From contig JAEZJQ010000094.1 in NCBI GenBank assembly GCA_023436305.1, forward strand, positions 1-44,364: a DNA stretch of 44,364 nucleotides, read 5' to 3'. The stretch's first letter is position 1. Each line of letters begins with the position of its first letter. Positions 26,807 through 34,817 of the stretch are shown here, piece by piece. The notes beneath the pieces are model-generated. The model was given only the letters and a program-made list of their open reading frames with translations. It was not told the origin of the DNA and made no database searches. The position numbers and the translations under genes are program-made. The DNA is from Bacillota bacterium (GTDB taxonomy: Bacteria > Bacillota > UBA4882 > UBA8346).

Positions 26807-27658
26807 TTGGAGATTATCGCCAAAGATCTTCTGGCGCCGCGAATTGTCCGGATGGTTGTCAAAGCCCCGGCCATCGCCGCCAAGGCGCAACCGGGACATT
26901 TTGTGGTGGTTCGTTCCGGGGAACGCGCTGAAAGGATTCCGTTAACCATTGCCGACTTTAACCGTGAAGCGGGGACGATTACATTAATTGCCCAGGAAGT
27001 GGGCAAAAGCACCGCCCTTATTAACAAAATGGAGGTGGGCCAGCAGTTTCAGGATATTCTGGGACCACTGGGCACCCCGTATCCCATTGAAAAAATCGGG
27101 ACCGTTGTTGGAGTGGCCGGTGGTTTAGGCGCCGCGCCGCTTTATCCGAAGATTAAAGCCTTATACGAGGCCGGCAACAAAGTTATCGTGATATTGGGAG
27201 CCCAACGGCAAGATTTATTAATTTTAACCGAAGAATTAAAAAAAGTCTGCCATGAATTCATAATCACTACCGATGACGGCAGTTTGGGCCAAAAAGGGTT
27301 GGTCACGGTTCCGTTGCAACAGGTTCTGGAACGGGAAAAAGTCGACGAAGTCATTGCCATCGGCCCGGTCGTGATGATGGACGCTTGCTGCAAGATTACC
27401 CGGGAGTTTAATGTAAAAACCGTGGTTAGTTTAAATGCGGTCATGGTCGATGGCACCGGAATGTGCGGCGGCTGCCGGGTGACCGTCGGCGGAACCAGCA
27501 AATTCTGTTGTGTGGATGGTCCGTCCTTTGACGGTTTGGCGGTGGACTTTGCCGAATTGCGGCAACGGCAACGTTATTATTCCGAACAGGAAAAACTGGC
27601 TTATCAGACATATCAGGAACATGGGGGAACGGAGGGTTGCCGATGTCACGCCAAATGA
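26807..27658 (+). CDS. nfnA: NADH-dependent reduced ferredoxin:NADP+ oxidoreductase subunit A
   Basis: 283 residues from TTG 26807 (AGGAG 7 nt upstream). FAD-binding ferredoxin-reductase fold: PGHFVVVRSGERAERIPLTIAD, then the NAD-binding half with GVAGGLGAAPLYPKIKAL. A [2Fe-2S] site near the C-terminus has four Cys (MCGGC...KFCCVDGP). With NfnB it forms the bifurcating complex that links NADH, reduced ferredoxin and NADPH in anaerobes; the alternative name is sulfide dehydrogenase / GltA-associated subunit. Its end overlaps nfnB by 16 nt. Confidence 0.92.
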   Translation: MEIIAKDLLAPRIVRMVVKAPAIAAKAQPGHFVVVRSGERAERIPLTIADFNREAGTITLIAQEVGKSTALINKMEVGQQFQDILGPLGTPYPIEKIGTVVGVAGGLGAAPLYPKIKALYEAGNKVIVILGAQRQDLLILTEELKKVCHEFIITTDDGSLGQKGLVTVPLQQVLEREKVDEVIAIGPVVMMDACCKITREFNVKTVVSLNAVMVDGTGMCGGCRVTVGGTSKFCCVDGPSFDGLAVDFAELRQRQRYYSEQEKLAYQTYQEHGGTEGCRCHAK

Positions 27659-29031
27659 TGCCTAAGCAGGATCCGATAGAGCGTTGCCGCAATTTTAACG
27701 AGGTAGCTCTGGGGTTTTCCAAAGAACAAGCGATTACGGAAGCCGCCCGTTGTTTAAACTGCAAAAAGCCTTTATGCATGGATGGTTGTCCGGTGGAAGT
27801 AGGTATCCCTTCTTTTATCTCCCTCATTAAAGCCGGTGACTTCCGGGGCGCCCTGGCCAAGATCAAGGAGAAAAATAGCCTCCCTGCCATTTGCGGCCGG
27901 GTTTGTCCCCAGGAAACCCAGTGTGAAACCAAATGTATTCTGGGAAAAAAGAGTGAATCCGTGGCTATTGGCGCTCTGGAACGTTTCGTAGCCGACCAGG
28001 CCACCGGTTCCGAACCCGATATACCGCAAATTACTAAAAACGGTTTCAAAGCCGCCATTGTAGGTGCTGGTCCATCTGGGTTAACCGCAGCCGCCGACCT
28101 TGCCTTACAAGGATTCGAAGTAACCATTTTCGAGTCACTGCATGCGCCAGGAGGCGTCTTACAATACGGCATTCCCGAATTCCGGCTTCCCAAAGCCATT
28201 GTGGCTCAGGAAGTGGATTATATTCAAAAATTGGGCGTGAAATTGAACACTAGTGTCCTGGTAGGCCAGACCATTACAGTTCAAGAACTTTTGGATTCGG
28301 GTTTTGACACTATATTTATCGGAACCGGGGCGGGTCTGCCTTACTTTCTGGAAATCCCCGGCGAAAATTTAAATGGCGTTTACTCGGCCAATGAATTCTT
28401 AACCCGGTCGAATTTGATGAAAGCCTATCGTTTTCCGGAGTATGATACTCCTATCCGGATCGGTTCTCGGGTGGCGGTAGTCGGGGCTGGAAACGTAGCC
28501 ATGGATGCGGCCCGGACTTCATTACGGTTGGGGGCGAAAGAAGTTTATATCGTTTACCGCCGTTCCGCGGACGAAATGCCCGCCCGGCATGAAGAAATTG
28601 AGAACGCCAAAGAAGAAGGAATTATTTTTAAACTGCTTACAAATCCTACCCGGATCATCGGCAATGAGAAAGGCGAGGTTATCGCTTTAGAATGTATCCG
28701 GATGGAATTGGGCGAACCCGATGCCAGCGGCCGCCGCCGGCCGGTAGCGGTTCCCGGCTCCGAGTTTCAATTCCCGGTGGATAATGTGGTCGTGGCTATT
28801 GGCCAGGGACCCAACCCCATCCTGCTCAAGTCCACCAAAGGCTTGAATCTTAATAAACATGGTTATATTCAAGCTGATCCTGAAACCATGGCAACGAATA
28901 TTCCAGGGGTTTATGCCGGTGGAGATATCGTAACCGGAGCCGCTACCGTTATCGCCGCCATGGGAGCCGGTAAAACAGCCGCCCGGCAGATGGCGGAGTA
29001 TTGTAAGCGTAAAACGAAAAAATTGGGGTAA
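27643..29031 (+). CDS. nfnB: NfnB / NADPH-dependent glutamate synthase small-subunit homologue
   Basis: 462 residues from ATG 27643, with GGAGG 7 nt upstream; the in-frame TTG at 27637 is rejected. The N-terminal iron-sulfur domain has CLNCKKPLCMDGCPVEV and CGRVCPQETQCETKC. An FAD-binding Rossmann motif follows (AAIVGAGPSGLTAAADLALQGFEVTIFE), then an NADPH motif (VAVVGAGNVAMDAARTSLRLGA), and GGDIVTGAATVI near the end. Because NfnA is its direct neighbour, NfnB is a better name than GltD. The pair is ended by a strong terminator. Confidence 0.92.
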   Translation: MSRQMMPKQDPIERCRNFNEVALGFSKEQAITEAARCLNCKKPLCMDGCPVEVGIPSFISLIKAGDFRGALAKIKEKNSLPAICGRVCPQETQCETKCILGKKSESVAIGALERFVADQATGSEPDIPQITKNGFKAAIVGAGPSGLTAAADLALQGFEVTIFESLHAPGGVLQYGIPEFRLPKAIVAQEVDYIQKLGVKLNTSVLVGQTITVQELLDSGFDTIFIGTGAGLPYFLEIPGENLNGVYSANEFLTRSNLMKAYRFPEYDTPIRIGSRVAVVGAGNVAMDAARTSLRLGAKEVYIVYRRSADEMPARHEEIENAKEEGIIFKLLTNPTRIIGNEKGEVIALECIRMELGEPDASGRRRPVAVPGSEFQFPVDNVVVAIGQGPNPILLKSTKGLNLNKHGYIQADPETMATNIPGVYAGGDIVTGAATVIAAMGAGKTAARQMAEYCKRKTKKLG

Positions 29032-29034
29032 ATT

Positions 29035-29057
29035 AAAAGCGGTCAACACCGCTTTTT
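29035..29057 (+). terminator. Terminator after nfnAB
   Basis: AAAAGCGGT (29035-29043) pairs with ACCGCTTTTT (29048-29057). Confidence 0.85.
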
Positions 29058-29144
29058 GGGCGGTTATACCTCTTTTTTTCGATAAACTGTAATTCTTAAA
29101 TTAGAAAAACTAATTCCAGTTCGACAATATTGCAGGTGAATTGA

Positions 29145-29348
29145 TTGCAAACGCAAAATGTGGGCCCCCTGGATCGGGCTACCCGGATTATCCTGGGACT
29201 GGTTTTGATAGCCGGAAGATATTTCTTTAAAATCAGCGGAATACCGGGAGATGCCATTGTTTTATTAGGAGCAATCTGGGTTTGGGAAGGAATTTTAGGA
29301 TACTGTCTGCTTTATGGAATTTTTCGATGGTCCACCAAAGTCCGGTAA
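29145..29348 (+). CDS. DUF2892 (YgaP-like membrane domain) protein
   Basis: 67 residues from TTG 29145. NVGPLDRATRIILGLVLI at the N-terminus and two membrane spans ending GYCLLYGIF match the DUF2892 family (inner-membrane part of YgaP). Function unknown. CAGGTGA lies about 8 nt upstream of the TTG. It has its own terminator. Confidence 0.75.
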   Translation: MQTQNVGPLDRATRIILGLVLIAGRYFFKISGIPGDAIVLLGAIWVWEGILGYCLLYGIFRWSTKVR

Positions 29349-29365
29349 AATTATAGCCTTAAATC

Positions 29366-29395
29366 AAAACCGTGCCGTTTTGGGCATGGTTTTTT
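29366..29395 (+). terminator. Rho-independent terminator
   Basis: AAAACCGTGCC pairs with GGGCATGGTTTT with one G-T pair, followed by T's. Confidence 0.8.
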
Positions 29396-29595
29396 GTTTT
29401 ATTTTCCACCACAGTTTTAATAATTTTCGTTCCTGGTATTTTGGTTATTTTATGTTACAATGGTATTTATATGACCTCGAAATATGAACAGGGAGATTTG
29501 GTATGATTACCATCAGACCGTTTTATTTGTCAAGCCGAAACATTTTGCCTTGATGACAGTCTTTATGATACATTTTAATGATGGGAGGGGTGTCT

Positions 29596-30276
29596 GTGAA
29601 ATTTAAATTATTAGCGACGGACATTGATGGCACCATTACCGATGAACGGGGCCGGATTCATCTGAAAGCGGCGGAGACTATCCGCAATCTTGAAGAGCGG
29701 GGGATCGTCGTGACCCTGGTATCGGGCCGGCCGTTACCCTTTGTGGAGAGCTTGTCATTATTCCTGGGAACCAGCGGCCCGGTCATAGCCGAAAATGGGG
29801 CGGTGATCAAAATCGGAACCAATGAACCGCTCCTTCTCGGTGATCCGGAGCCTGCAAAAGCGGCTTTAGCCGAATTACAACGGCATTTTCGGTTGGAGTT
29901 CGACGATGACAACCGCTATCGTTTGGTTGATATTTCAATCCAAAAAAACGTGGAGCCGGAAATGGTTCAACAGTTCATCACCACTCATCAGCTTCCTGTG
30001 AATCTCCTGGTGACCAACGTCATGCTGCATCTGGTGGACTCCCGGGTATCCAAGGGAAATGGCGTGGTTAAAGTTCTCCAACACTTAGGAATTTCCCCGG
30101 CGGAAACCATAGTCAGCGGCGATTCCTTCAATGACCTGCCGCTGTTTGAGATTGGCGCCACCAATCTGGCCGTGGCCAACGCGCCTGATGAATTAAAGCG
30201 GAAAGCAAATTATGTCAGTATGAGTCTCTACGGGGAAGGTTTCTCCGAGATGATTCAAAAGCTTTTATCAGAATAA
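29596..30276 (+). CDS. HAD-superfamily (Cof/phosphoglycolate-phosphatase-like, class IIB) phosphatase
   Basis: 226 residues from GTG 29596. The GGGAGGGG site ends 5 nt upstream; the in-frame ATG codons at 29578/29581 precede or overlap it. HAD motif I is LLATDIDGTITD, motif II VTLVSGRPLPF, motif III Lys is in SKGNGVVKVL, and motif IV GDSFNDLPLFEIG. The size and GNGVVKVL fit the archaeal-type phosphoglycolate phosphatase / sucrose-phosphatase-like Cof group. The substrate cannot be told. Confidence 0.85.
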   Translation: MKFKLLATDIDGTITDERGRIHLKAAETIRNLEERGIVVTLVSGRPLPFVESLSLFLGTSGPVIAENGAVIKIGTNEPLLLGDPEPAKAALAELQRHFRLEFDDDNRYRLVDISIQKNVEPEMVQQFITTHQLPVNLLVTNVMLHLVDSRVSKGNGVVKVLQHLGISPAETIVSGDSFNDLPLFEIGATNLAVANAPDELKRKANYVSMSLYGEGFSEMIQKLLSE

Positions 30277-30319
30277 TGGAAGCCACAGCCATTACCATAA
30301 AAAAACTATTGTTTGGCTA

Positions 30320-30348
30320 TTGATCTGATCCGCAATTTGTATTATAAT
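30320..30348 (+). promoter_or_regulatory. Sigma-A promoter of the tRNA pair
   Basis: TTGATC (30320-30325), 17-nt spacer, perfect TATAAT (30343-30348), 24 nt before tRNA-Met. Confidence 0.7.
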
Positions 30349-30371
30349 AACATATGCATTTATTTTGGCTC

Positions 30372-30448
30372 GGCGGTGTAGCTCAGTTGGTACGAGCATG
30401 CGGTTCATACCCGCAGTGTCACTGGTTCGATCCCAGTCACCGCCACCA
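30372..30448 (+). tRNA. tRNA-Met(CAT), elongator-like
   Basis: Complete cloverleaf: acceptor GGCGGTG/CACCGCC, D-arm GCTC/GAGC, anticodon arm TGCGG-TTCATAC-CCGCA, T-arm ending CACTGGTTCGATCCCAGT, and encoded CCA. The fully paired acceptor, including the first base pair, argues for the elongator rather than the initiator. Confidence 0.96.
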
Positions 30449-30517
30449 ACTTTACAATGAACAATTGAGGACATTGAATAAATTACTGGGTACTGAGCAC
30501 TAAAAAATTGATAATCT

Positions 30518-30593
<76 letters not shown>

Positions 30594-30602
30594 ATAATTT
30601 TC

Positions 30603-30632
30603 AAGGCTTCCTAAAACGGGAAGTCTTTTTTG
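30603..30632 (+). terminator. Terminator of the tRNA unit
   Basis: AAGGCTTCC (30603-30611) pairs with GGAAGTCTT (30619-30627), then T's. Confidence 0.8.
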
Positions 30633-30750
30633 ATCGGTTCTACAAAGAAGTTTACCGGTCTTTCACTAGGATGTATTTCTATCATTGGATATATTATTCA
30701 ATATATCTTGCGATTGAATAATCTGGACCGAAGTAAATAAATCAAGAGTT

Positions 30751-30891
30751 ATGGAAGAGTTAAATAAAATTGAAGACGAAGACTTAACTCAAAAATATAG
30801 TTTAAAAAATATACTTTTATCTTCACCTTACAAGGATCTTGAAATTCCGTTTGATCTTCAATCGGACATGGGAAGAGATATTCATATATGA
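30751..30891 (+). CDS. Small ORF, probable antitoxin or antitoxin remnant
   Basis: 46 codons, acidic, with the segment SPYKDLEIPFDLQSDMGRDIHI at the C-terminus. Its stop overlaps the start of the vapC remnant as ATGA (30888-30891), the arrangement of antitoxin-toxin operons. No DNA-binding fold is recognisable at this length, so it may itself be shortened. The start context is AGAGTT, weak. The identity rests mainly on position. Confidence 0.4.
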   Translation: MEELNKIEDEDLTQKYSLKNILLSSPYKDLEIPFDLQSDMGRDIHI

Positions 30892-31058
30892 AATACTCAA
30901 TTGACACTTGTGTTATTTCTGAGTTTCGAAAACCTCTTGTTATTGATGGATTATTGGCTGCAACTTCTCAAGAAAATAATTTCGTTTTTGTTACGAGGAA
31001 CGTCAAGGATTTTATTGCAACTGGAATTCAAATACTTAATCCATGGGTCGAAAAGTAG
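30888..31058 (+). pseudogene. vapC: VapC/FitB-type PIN-domain toxin with in-frame internal deletion
   Basis: A 56-codon open frame that joins the two ends of a PIN toxin. MKYSIDTCVISEFRKP is the typical VapC/FitB N-terminus (first catalytic Asp and a following Glu). VIDGLLAATSQ...FVTRNVKDF...GIQILNPW is the typical C-terminus (TRNxxDF and LNPW signature). About 75 central residues usually present, with the second catalytic acid and most of the fold, are missing at the KPL/VIDG junction. It is therefore almost certainly inactive. Confidence 0.75.
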
Positions 31059-31125
31059 CTAAAATCTTATGAATTAAATTTACTTTCGATAGCAAACCTT
31101 ACTTTTATCAATGAAATAAAAATTC

Positions 31126-31167
31126 AAAGCCTTTTTAGCGGTCTCATTCCGCGAAAGGCTTTTGTTT
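31126..31167 (+). terminator. Terminator-like hairpin after the vapC remnant
   Basis: AAAGCCTTT (31126-31134) pairs with AAAGGCTTT (31154-31162), with an inner CGG/CCG pair, followed by TGTTTTG. Confidence 0.7.
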
Positions 31168-31203
31168 TGCTGTTTTCTTCTCGTTAATGGATATGGCTTT
31201 TAT

Positions 31204-31266
31204 CATGAATCCAGCAAGCAACTTTTTAAAGACGTCAAAAACAGCCTTGCCGAATCAAGGTTTAAA
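31204..31266. repeat. Degenerate palindromic element of the bcm region (copy 1)
   Basis: The right arm CTTGCCGAATCAAGGTTT (31246-31263) closely matches the reverse complement of the left arm of copy 4 (35231-35248). The local left arm (31204-31218) pairs only partly, 10 of 15. Confidence 0.45.
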
Positions 31267-31319
31267 TTCCCTTCGAATCCGTCCTAAAATTTCTATTTAA
31301 AAATAGCGTCTTATCATGA

Positions 31320-31325
31320 TATAAT
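31320..31325 (+). promoter_or_regulatory. -10 box of the thiaminase I gene
   Basis: A perfect TATAAT about 110 nt before the bcmE start. The -35 region (TTTAAA or TTAAAA, 17-18 nt upstream) is poor, which suggests activator dependence or weak expression. Confidence 0.5.
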
Positions 31326-31341
31326 GAATTGTAATAATAGA

Positions 31342-31414
31342 GATTCCGTTTCGGTAATTTACTATATATAAATTTGCCATTATTATTTATAAATTTATAT
31401 ATGGATGCGGAATC
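31342..31414 (+). promoter_or_regulatory. Leader hairpin next to the bcmE ribosome binding site
   Basis: A 12-bp perfect inner stem, TATATAAATTT-type arms at about 31364-31375 and 31391-31402, with a 15-nt loop. An outer GATTCCG/CGGAATC pair (31342-31348 with 31408-31414) encloses it. It ends 10 nt before AAAGGAGGAG, so it lies in the 5' leader between the -10 box and the ribosome site. Confidence 0.5.
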
Positions 31415-31435
31415 CGAACCAAAGGAGGAGTATTA

Positions 31436-32635
31436 ATGTCAAGGATTAAAAGCATCTACAGAAAAGGTTTGATCGGTCTTTTAATACTTTTATTGATGAG
31501 TGCGGGTTGTTTTGCGGAATGTATAACCTCTCTTAATGTCGCATTATATGGTTACGTGCCCAGATACGAGCAGTTTAAAAAGGTGGTAGCCGGGAAATGG
31601 AAGCAGGAAAACCCTAATGTTGCTCTCAATTTTGTAGACTGGGACTGTTATTCGAGCGATCCTGATCAAAGCTTGGATGTTTTTGTTTTTGATTCGACAT
31701 TTTTAAGATATTTCGTTGAAAAAGGTTATCTCTTACCGTTAAACCCAAAGGATATTCAAAATAAAAAAGATATTATTGATTTTTCTTTGGAAGGATGCCG
31801 GTATAACGGAAAATACTACGGCATTCCCCAAATTGGCTGTTCAAATCTTTTATATTACCGTAACAATGATTATTCCTTAAAACATGTGACGAATATCGAT
31901 GATTTATATAAAATACTTGGCGACAATACTTCCGGGGAGATCCCGCCCCCGAATAATACCGGATTATTAATTGATCTGGCGGGCGGGACAACCTGCGCCT
32001 GTTTGTACATGGAGACCGTAATCGATGTTACGCGTGATATCGATCCCATTCTTCCAGATCCGGACAATTTAAACCCGGACGCCATCAACAACCTGAGAAA
32101 ATTGGTCAAAATGGCCGGAACGGTTCAAGCACAGTATGAACCGGATCCCTATGAAAGTTATCAAAGAGCGTCATGGTTTGCCGAAGGGTCGGGAAAGGCC
32201 TATGTTGGATTTGCCGAATCCATGTGGAAAATGAAAGATTATGCCAATTTAGTTGACTTTAAGCTGTTTTCACACGGTAAAACCCCCGATATTCCCGTCT
32301 TTTATGTTGATATTGTAGGTGTTAACTCACATATAAAGGACTGTTATAAAAAAACGATGGCGATTAAACTTGCAAATACGATTACCGCCACCGATACCAT
32401 GATTGATTGCCTCAAACCTACAGCCGAGGACCCATACCCTCAATATCTAATACCGCTTCGCCAAAGTATATTTGCCACTTTGGAAAACGATTTTCCTATA
32501 TATAAGAAAATACATCAATTAATTAAAAACGACAAAATATATACTTTCCGATTGGGTCCCGACTCCCGCCAATGGCTCACGAATAATAAAAAAATCATTA
32601 AAGATAAAATATACAATTTTGATAGCGGCAATTAA
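31436..32635 (+). CDS. bcmE: Thiaminase I, secreted
   Basis: 399 residues. Thiaminase I cleaves thiamin at the methylene bridge and swaps the thiazole for another nucleophile. It has a periplasmic-binding-protein fold and is easily misread as an ABC binding protein. A signal peptide (about 1-27) exports it. Family-specific blocks known from Paenibacillus and Clostridium thiaminase I are present: LNFVDWDCYSSDPDQSLDVFV, FDSTFLRYFVEKGYLLP, PQIGCSNLLYYR with the catalytic Cys at 135, GLLIDLAGGTT, RASWFAEGSGKAY, and FAESMWKMKDY with the catalytic Glu near 261. PQYLIPLRQSIF closes the match. It is first in the antivitamin locus, with its own promoter and terminator-like palindrome. Confidence 0.9.
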   Translation: MSRIKSIYRKGLIGLLILLLMSAGCFAECITSLNVALYGYVPRYEQFKKVVAGKWKQENPNVALNFVDWDCYSSDPDQSLDVFVFDSTFLRYFVEKGYLLPLNPKDIQNKKDIIDFSLEGCRYNGKYYGIPQIGCSNLLYYRNNDYSLKHVTNIDDLYKILGDNTSGEIPPPNNTGLLIDLAGGTTCACLYMETVIDVTRDIDPILPDPDNLNPDAINNLRKLVKMAGTVQAQYEPDPYESYQRASWFAEGSGKAYVGFAESMWKMKDYANLVDFKLFSHGKTPDIPVFYVDIVGVNSHIKDCYKKTMAIKLANTITATDTMIDCLKPTAEDPYPQYLIPLRQSIFATLENDFPIYKKIHQLIKNDKIYTFRLGPDSRQWLTNNKKIIKDKIYNFDSGN

Positions 32636-32689
32636 AGATTTACAGGCTTTCTTCAAATAATGGCTGTTCAGTAATTTAATAATATCCCG

Positions 32690-32743
32690 GAATTCGGCAA
32701 GGAACTATAATTGATTCAGCGTAATGACTTGCCGAATTCTTTT
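32690..32743 (+). terminator. Palindromic terminator-like hairpin after bcmE (copy 2 of the bcm palindromes)
   Basis: GAATTCGGCAAG (32690-32701) is a perfect 12-bp match to CTTGCCGAATTC (32728-32739), followed by TTTT. Its arm CTTGCCGAAT is shared with the palindromes upstream of bcmE, bcmD and bcmA. Confidence 0.6.
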
Positions 32744-32745
32744 AT

Positions 32746-32854
32746 GAGTCTGCGGGAGCAACACTTTTCGATAACTTAAAACCACTAAAGTTGTATTAGA
32801 TGTCACTTGATCCTAAATACGTTTCGAAAATCGATTTTCCGAACCTACTCCTAG
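32746..32854 (+). repeat. MITE-like intergenic repeat, copy A
   Basis: 109 bp that align with 40831-40928: both begin GAGTCTG, share AACACTTTT, ATAACT, AAACCACT, TTGTATTAGA, AAATACG, TTCGAAAATC and end ACTCCTAG. Copy A has about 11 extra bases in the middle. It contains the palindrome AAAATCGATTTT and no ORF. The remaining non-coding bases of the 367-bp gap between bcmE and bcmD hold the flanking palindromes and AT-rich sequence. Confidence 0.75.
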
Positions 32855-32921
32855 ATAAAACCCGATTCAGTAATTTTTTGCCGTGTCAAAAAATATAAAT
32901 GTATTACCAAATCAAGTATTT

Positions 32922-32983
32922 AACCCGAATCCGGCAAACAACTGACCAAATATGTTTAAATAGAGGCTTGCCGGATTGAGGTT
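32922..32983. repeat. Palindromic element upstream of bcmD (copy 3)
   Basis: AACCCGAATCCGGCAA (32922-32937) pairs with TTGCCGGATTGAGGTT (32968-32983) at 14 of 16 positions, with a 30-nt loop. It ends 7 nt before the AAGGA ribosome site of bcmD. Confidence 0.65.
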
Positions 32984-33002
32984 AAAGTTAAGGAATGATC
33001 CT

Positions 33003-33791
33003 ATGAAGAATTTATTAACAATCGCCGGGTCTGATTCTTGTGGAGGAGCCGGTATACAGGCTGATATTAAAACTTTCAGCGCTCTCGGTACATACGGTAT
33101 GAGTGTAATTACGGCGATTACCGCCCAAAATACTACCGGAGTATTCAGCGTTAGAGAGATGGATACGGATATCGTTAAAGAGCAGATAGAGTGTCTGTAT
33201 GATGATATTGTAATTCACGGCGTAAAAGTAGGTATGGTGTCAAGTATCGATATCATTGATACGATTGCCGAATGTCTGAAAAGGAAAGCCGCCGAAAACA
33301 TCGTCATCGATCCAGTGATGTTCTCCAAAAGCGGATACCATCTGTTAAGACCCGAATCCAGGGATAAGCTTGTTAAAATGTTATTCCCCTTGGCGTTGAT
33401 TGTTACGCCCAATTTATTTGAGGCGGCAGTAATAACCGGAGATACAATCGATACTCTTGAACAAATGGAAAGAGCGGCGATTAAAATTTATGATTATGGG
33501 CCAAAAAATGTAATTATTAAAGGCGGGCATTTGACCGGAGATGCCATTGACGTTTTTTATGATGGCATCAGTTTTCGCCATATAAAAGGGGAAAGAATCG
33601 ATACCAAGAATGTCCATGGAACAGGATGTACTTTCTCTTCAGCGATTGCAGCCTTTGTCGCGAAGGGTTATCCCATCCTTGAAGCGGTTAAGCACGCCAA
33701 AGATTATATTAACGGAGCCATAAAAAACTCGATTACGCTTGGACACGGAGCGGGTCCTACCAATCATTTTTATGATTTAACACGAAAATAG
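33003..33791 (+). CDS. bcmD: HMP(-P) kinase-like protein of the bacimethrin locus (ThiD family)
   Basis: 262 residues from ATG 33003 (AAGGA 8 nt upstream; the in-frame TTG at 32976 lies in the palindrome). A full ThiD-type ribokinase fold: TIAGSDSCGGAGIQADIKTF, TAITAQNTTGV, VIDPVMFSKSG, VTPNLFEA, IIKGGH, and the anion-hole motif VHGTGCTFSSAIAA with Cys near 209. ThiD phosphorylates hydroxymethylpyrimidine twice. Here it would act on HMP released by thiaminase or on bacimethrin. Codon use (AGA, AAA, ATA) matches the bcm neighbours, not the thi operon. It could alternatively be the cell's only ThiD. Confidence 0.85.
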   Translation: MKNLLTIAGSDSCGGAGIQADIKTFSALGTYGMSVITAITAQNTTGVFSVREMDTDIVKEQIECLYDDIVIHGVKVGMVSSIDIIDTIAECLKRKAAENIVIDPVMFSKSGYHLLRPESRDKLVKMLFPLALIVTPNLFEAAVITGDTIDTLEQMERAAIKIYDYGPKNVIIKGGHLTGDAIDVFYDGISFRHIKGERIDTKNVHGTGCTFSSAIAAFVAKGYPILEAVKHAKDYINGAIKNSITLGHGAGPTNHFYDLTRK

Positions 33792-33863
33792 GTTCATTTT
33801 CATTGCTGGTTGTGATACCTATCATGTCGTGTTATACCGGAGAGAATAAATTATGAGAGAGAA

Positions 33864-34817
33864 ATGAAAAAATATCATCCGGTTTTTCATGCGATAATCG
33901 CCGCCGGTTTATTTGGTGCGGGCGCGCCACTATCAAAACTTCTGCAGGGCGAAATACAAATAGCTCCGATCCTTATGGCGTCATTTCTTTACCTTGGATG
34001 TGGGTTTGGGTTACTTCCTTTATGTCTATTTCAAAATACCGTGAAACCAAAGAAAAAAGCCGGGGCCAAACTTTCCAAGAATGACATCCCTTGGCTTATT
34101 GGAGCTATTTTAACCGGAGGGGTCGCGGCTCCCGTAGTTTTGATGTACAGCCTGCGAGTAACGCCAGCGGCTGTTTCCTCACTTCTTTTAAACTTTGAAA
34201 GCGTTGCTACCACGCTAATTGCAATCTTTATGTTTGGAGAATCGCCGGGGAAAAGAATATTAACGGCGGTTGGAGTGATTACGGTCGCCTGCATAATCCT
34301 TTCATGGAATATAAACGGTGGTTGGAGTTTTTCGATTGGAGCCATTGGAGTTTTGGGGGCATGTGGATTATGGGGATTGGATAATAATTTCACACGAAAT
34401 ATCTCCACGAAAGACCCGCTCATAATCGTAATCATCAAAGGTTTCAGCGCGGGTTTTTTATCCCTAATCCTGGCAATCGGAACGGGTAGTCCATTTCCAG
34501 GTCCAAAATCAATATTCGGAGCTATGGTACTTGGCTGCTTAAGTTACGGAATGAGTACGATTTTTTTCATATTCGCCTTGAGAAATTTAGGCGCTGTAAT
34601 AACGGGCGCTTTTTCCGGTGCGGCTCCATTTATCGGCGTTATCATATCATTCTTATTGTTCAAGGAACCACCCGGTATATTGTTTTTTATCGCACTTCCA
34701 ATAATGATTCTCGGAGCTTTCATGATCCTTAACGAGAAACCTAACGCTGATAAAATTTTACCAGAGGAGATCAAGAATGAATCAAGGAAAAAAAGTTTTT
34801 ATCGCGGGTCCATTTAA
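33864..34817 (+). CDS. EamA/DMT-family transporter, probable antivitamin exporter
   Basis: 317 residues, ten hydrophobic spans arranged as two EamA repeats (FHAIIAAGLFGAGAPLSKLL opens the first; AIGVLGACGLWGLDNNFTRNI the second) and a basic tail. EamA carriers move small metabolites across the inner membrane. Its position between bcmD and bcmB, with its 3' end overlapping bcmB by 41 nt, makes it the likely export or immunity pump for bacimethrin, or an importer of HMP or thiamin. Direction and substrate are inferred. Confidence 0.8.
   Translation: MKKYHPVFHAIIAAGLFGAGAPLSKLLQGEIQIAPILMASFLYLGCGFGLLPLCLFQNTVKPKKKAGAKLSKNDIPWLIGAILTGGVAAPVVLMYSLRVTPAAVSSLLLNFESVATTLIAIFMFGESPGKRILTAVGVITVACIILSWNINGGWSFSIGAIGVLGACGLWGLDNNFTRNISTKDPLIIVIIKGFSAGFLSLILAIGTGSPFPGPKSIFGAMVLGCLSYGMSTIFFIFALRNLGAVITGAFSGAAPFIGVIISFLLFKEPPGILFFIALPIMILGAFMILNEKPNADKILPEEIKNESRKKSFYRGSI

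Noticed and set aside
31326..31435. A TPP riboswitch in the thiaminase I leader
   Set aside because: None of the CTGAGA, ACCTGAT or GTAGGGAA blocks is present; only an A/T hairpin is seen.
31436..32635. Annotation as an ABC transporter sugar-binding protein
   Set aside because: The fold is that of a binding protein, but the DWDCYSSDP, PQIGCSNLLYYR and FAESMWKMKDY blocks with catalytic Cys and Glu are specific for thiaminase I.
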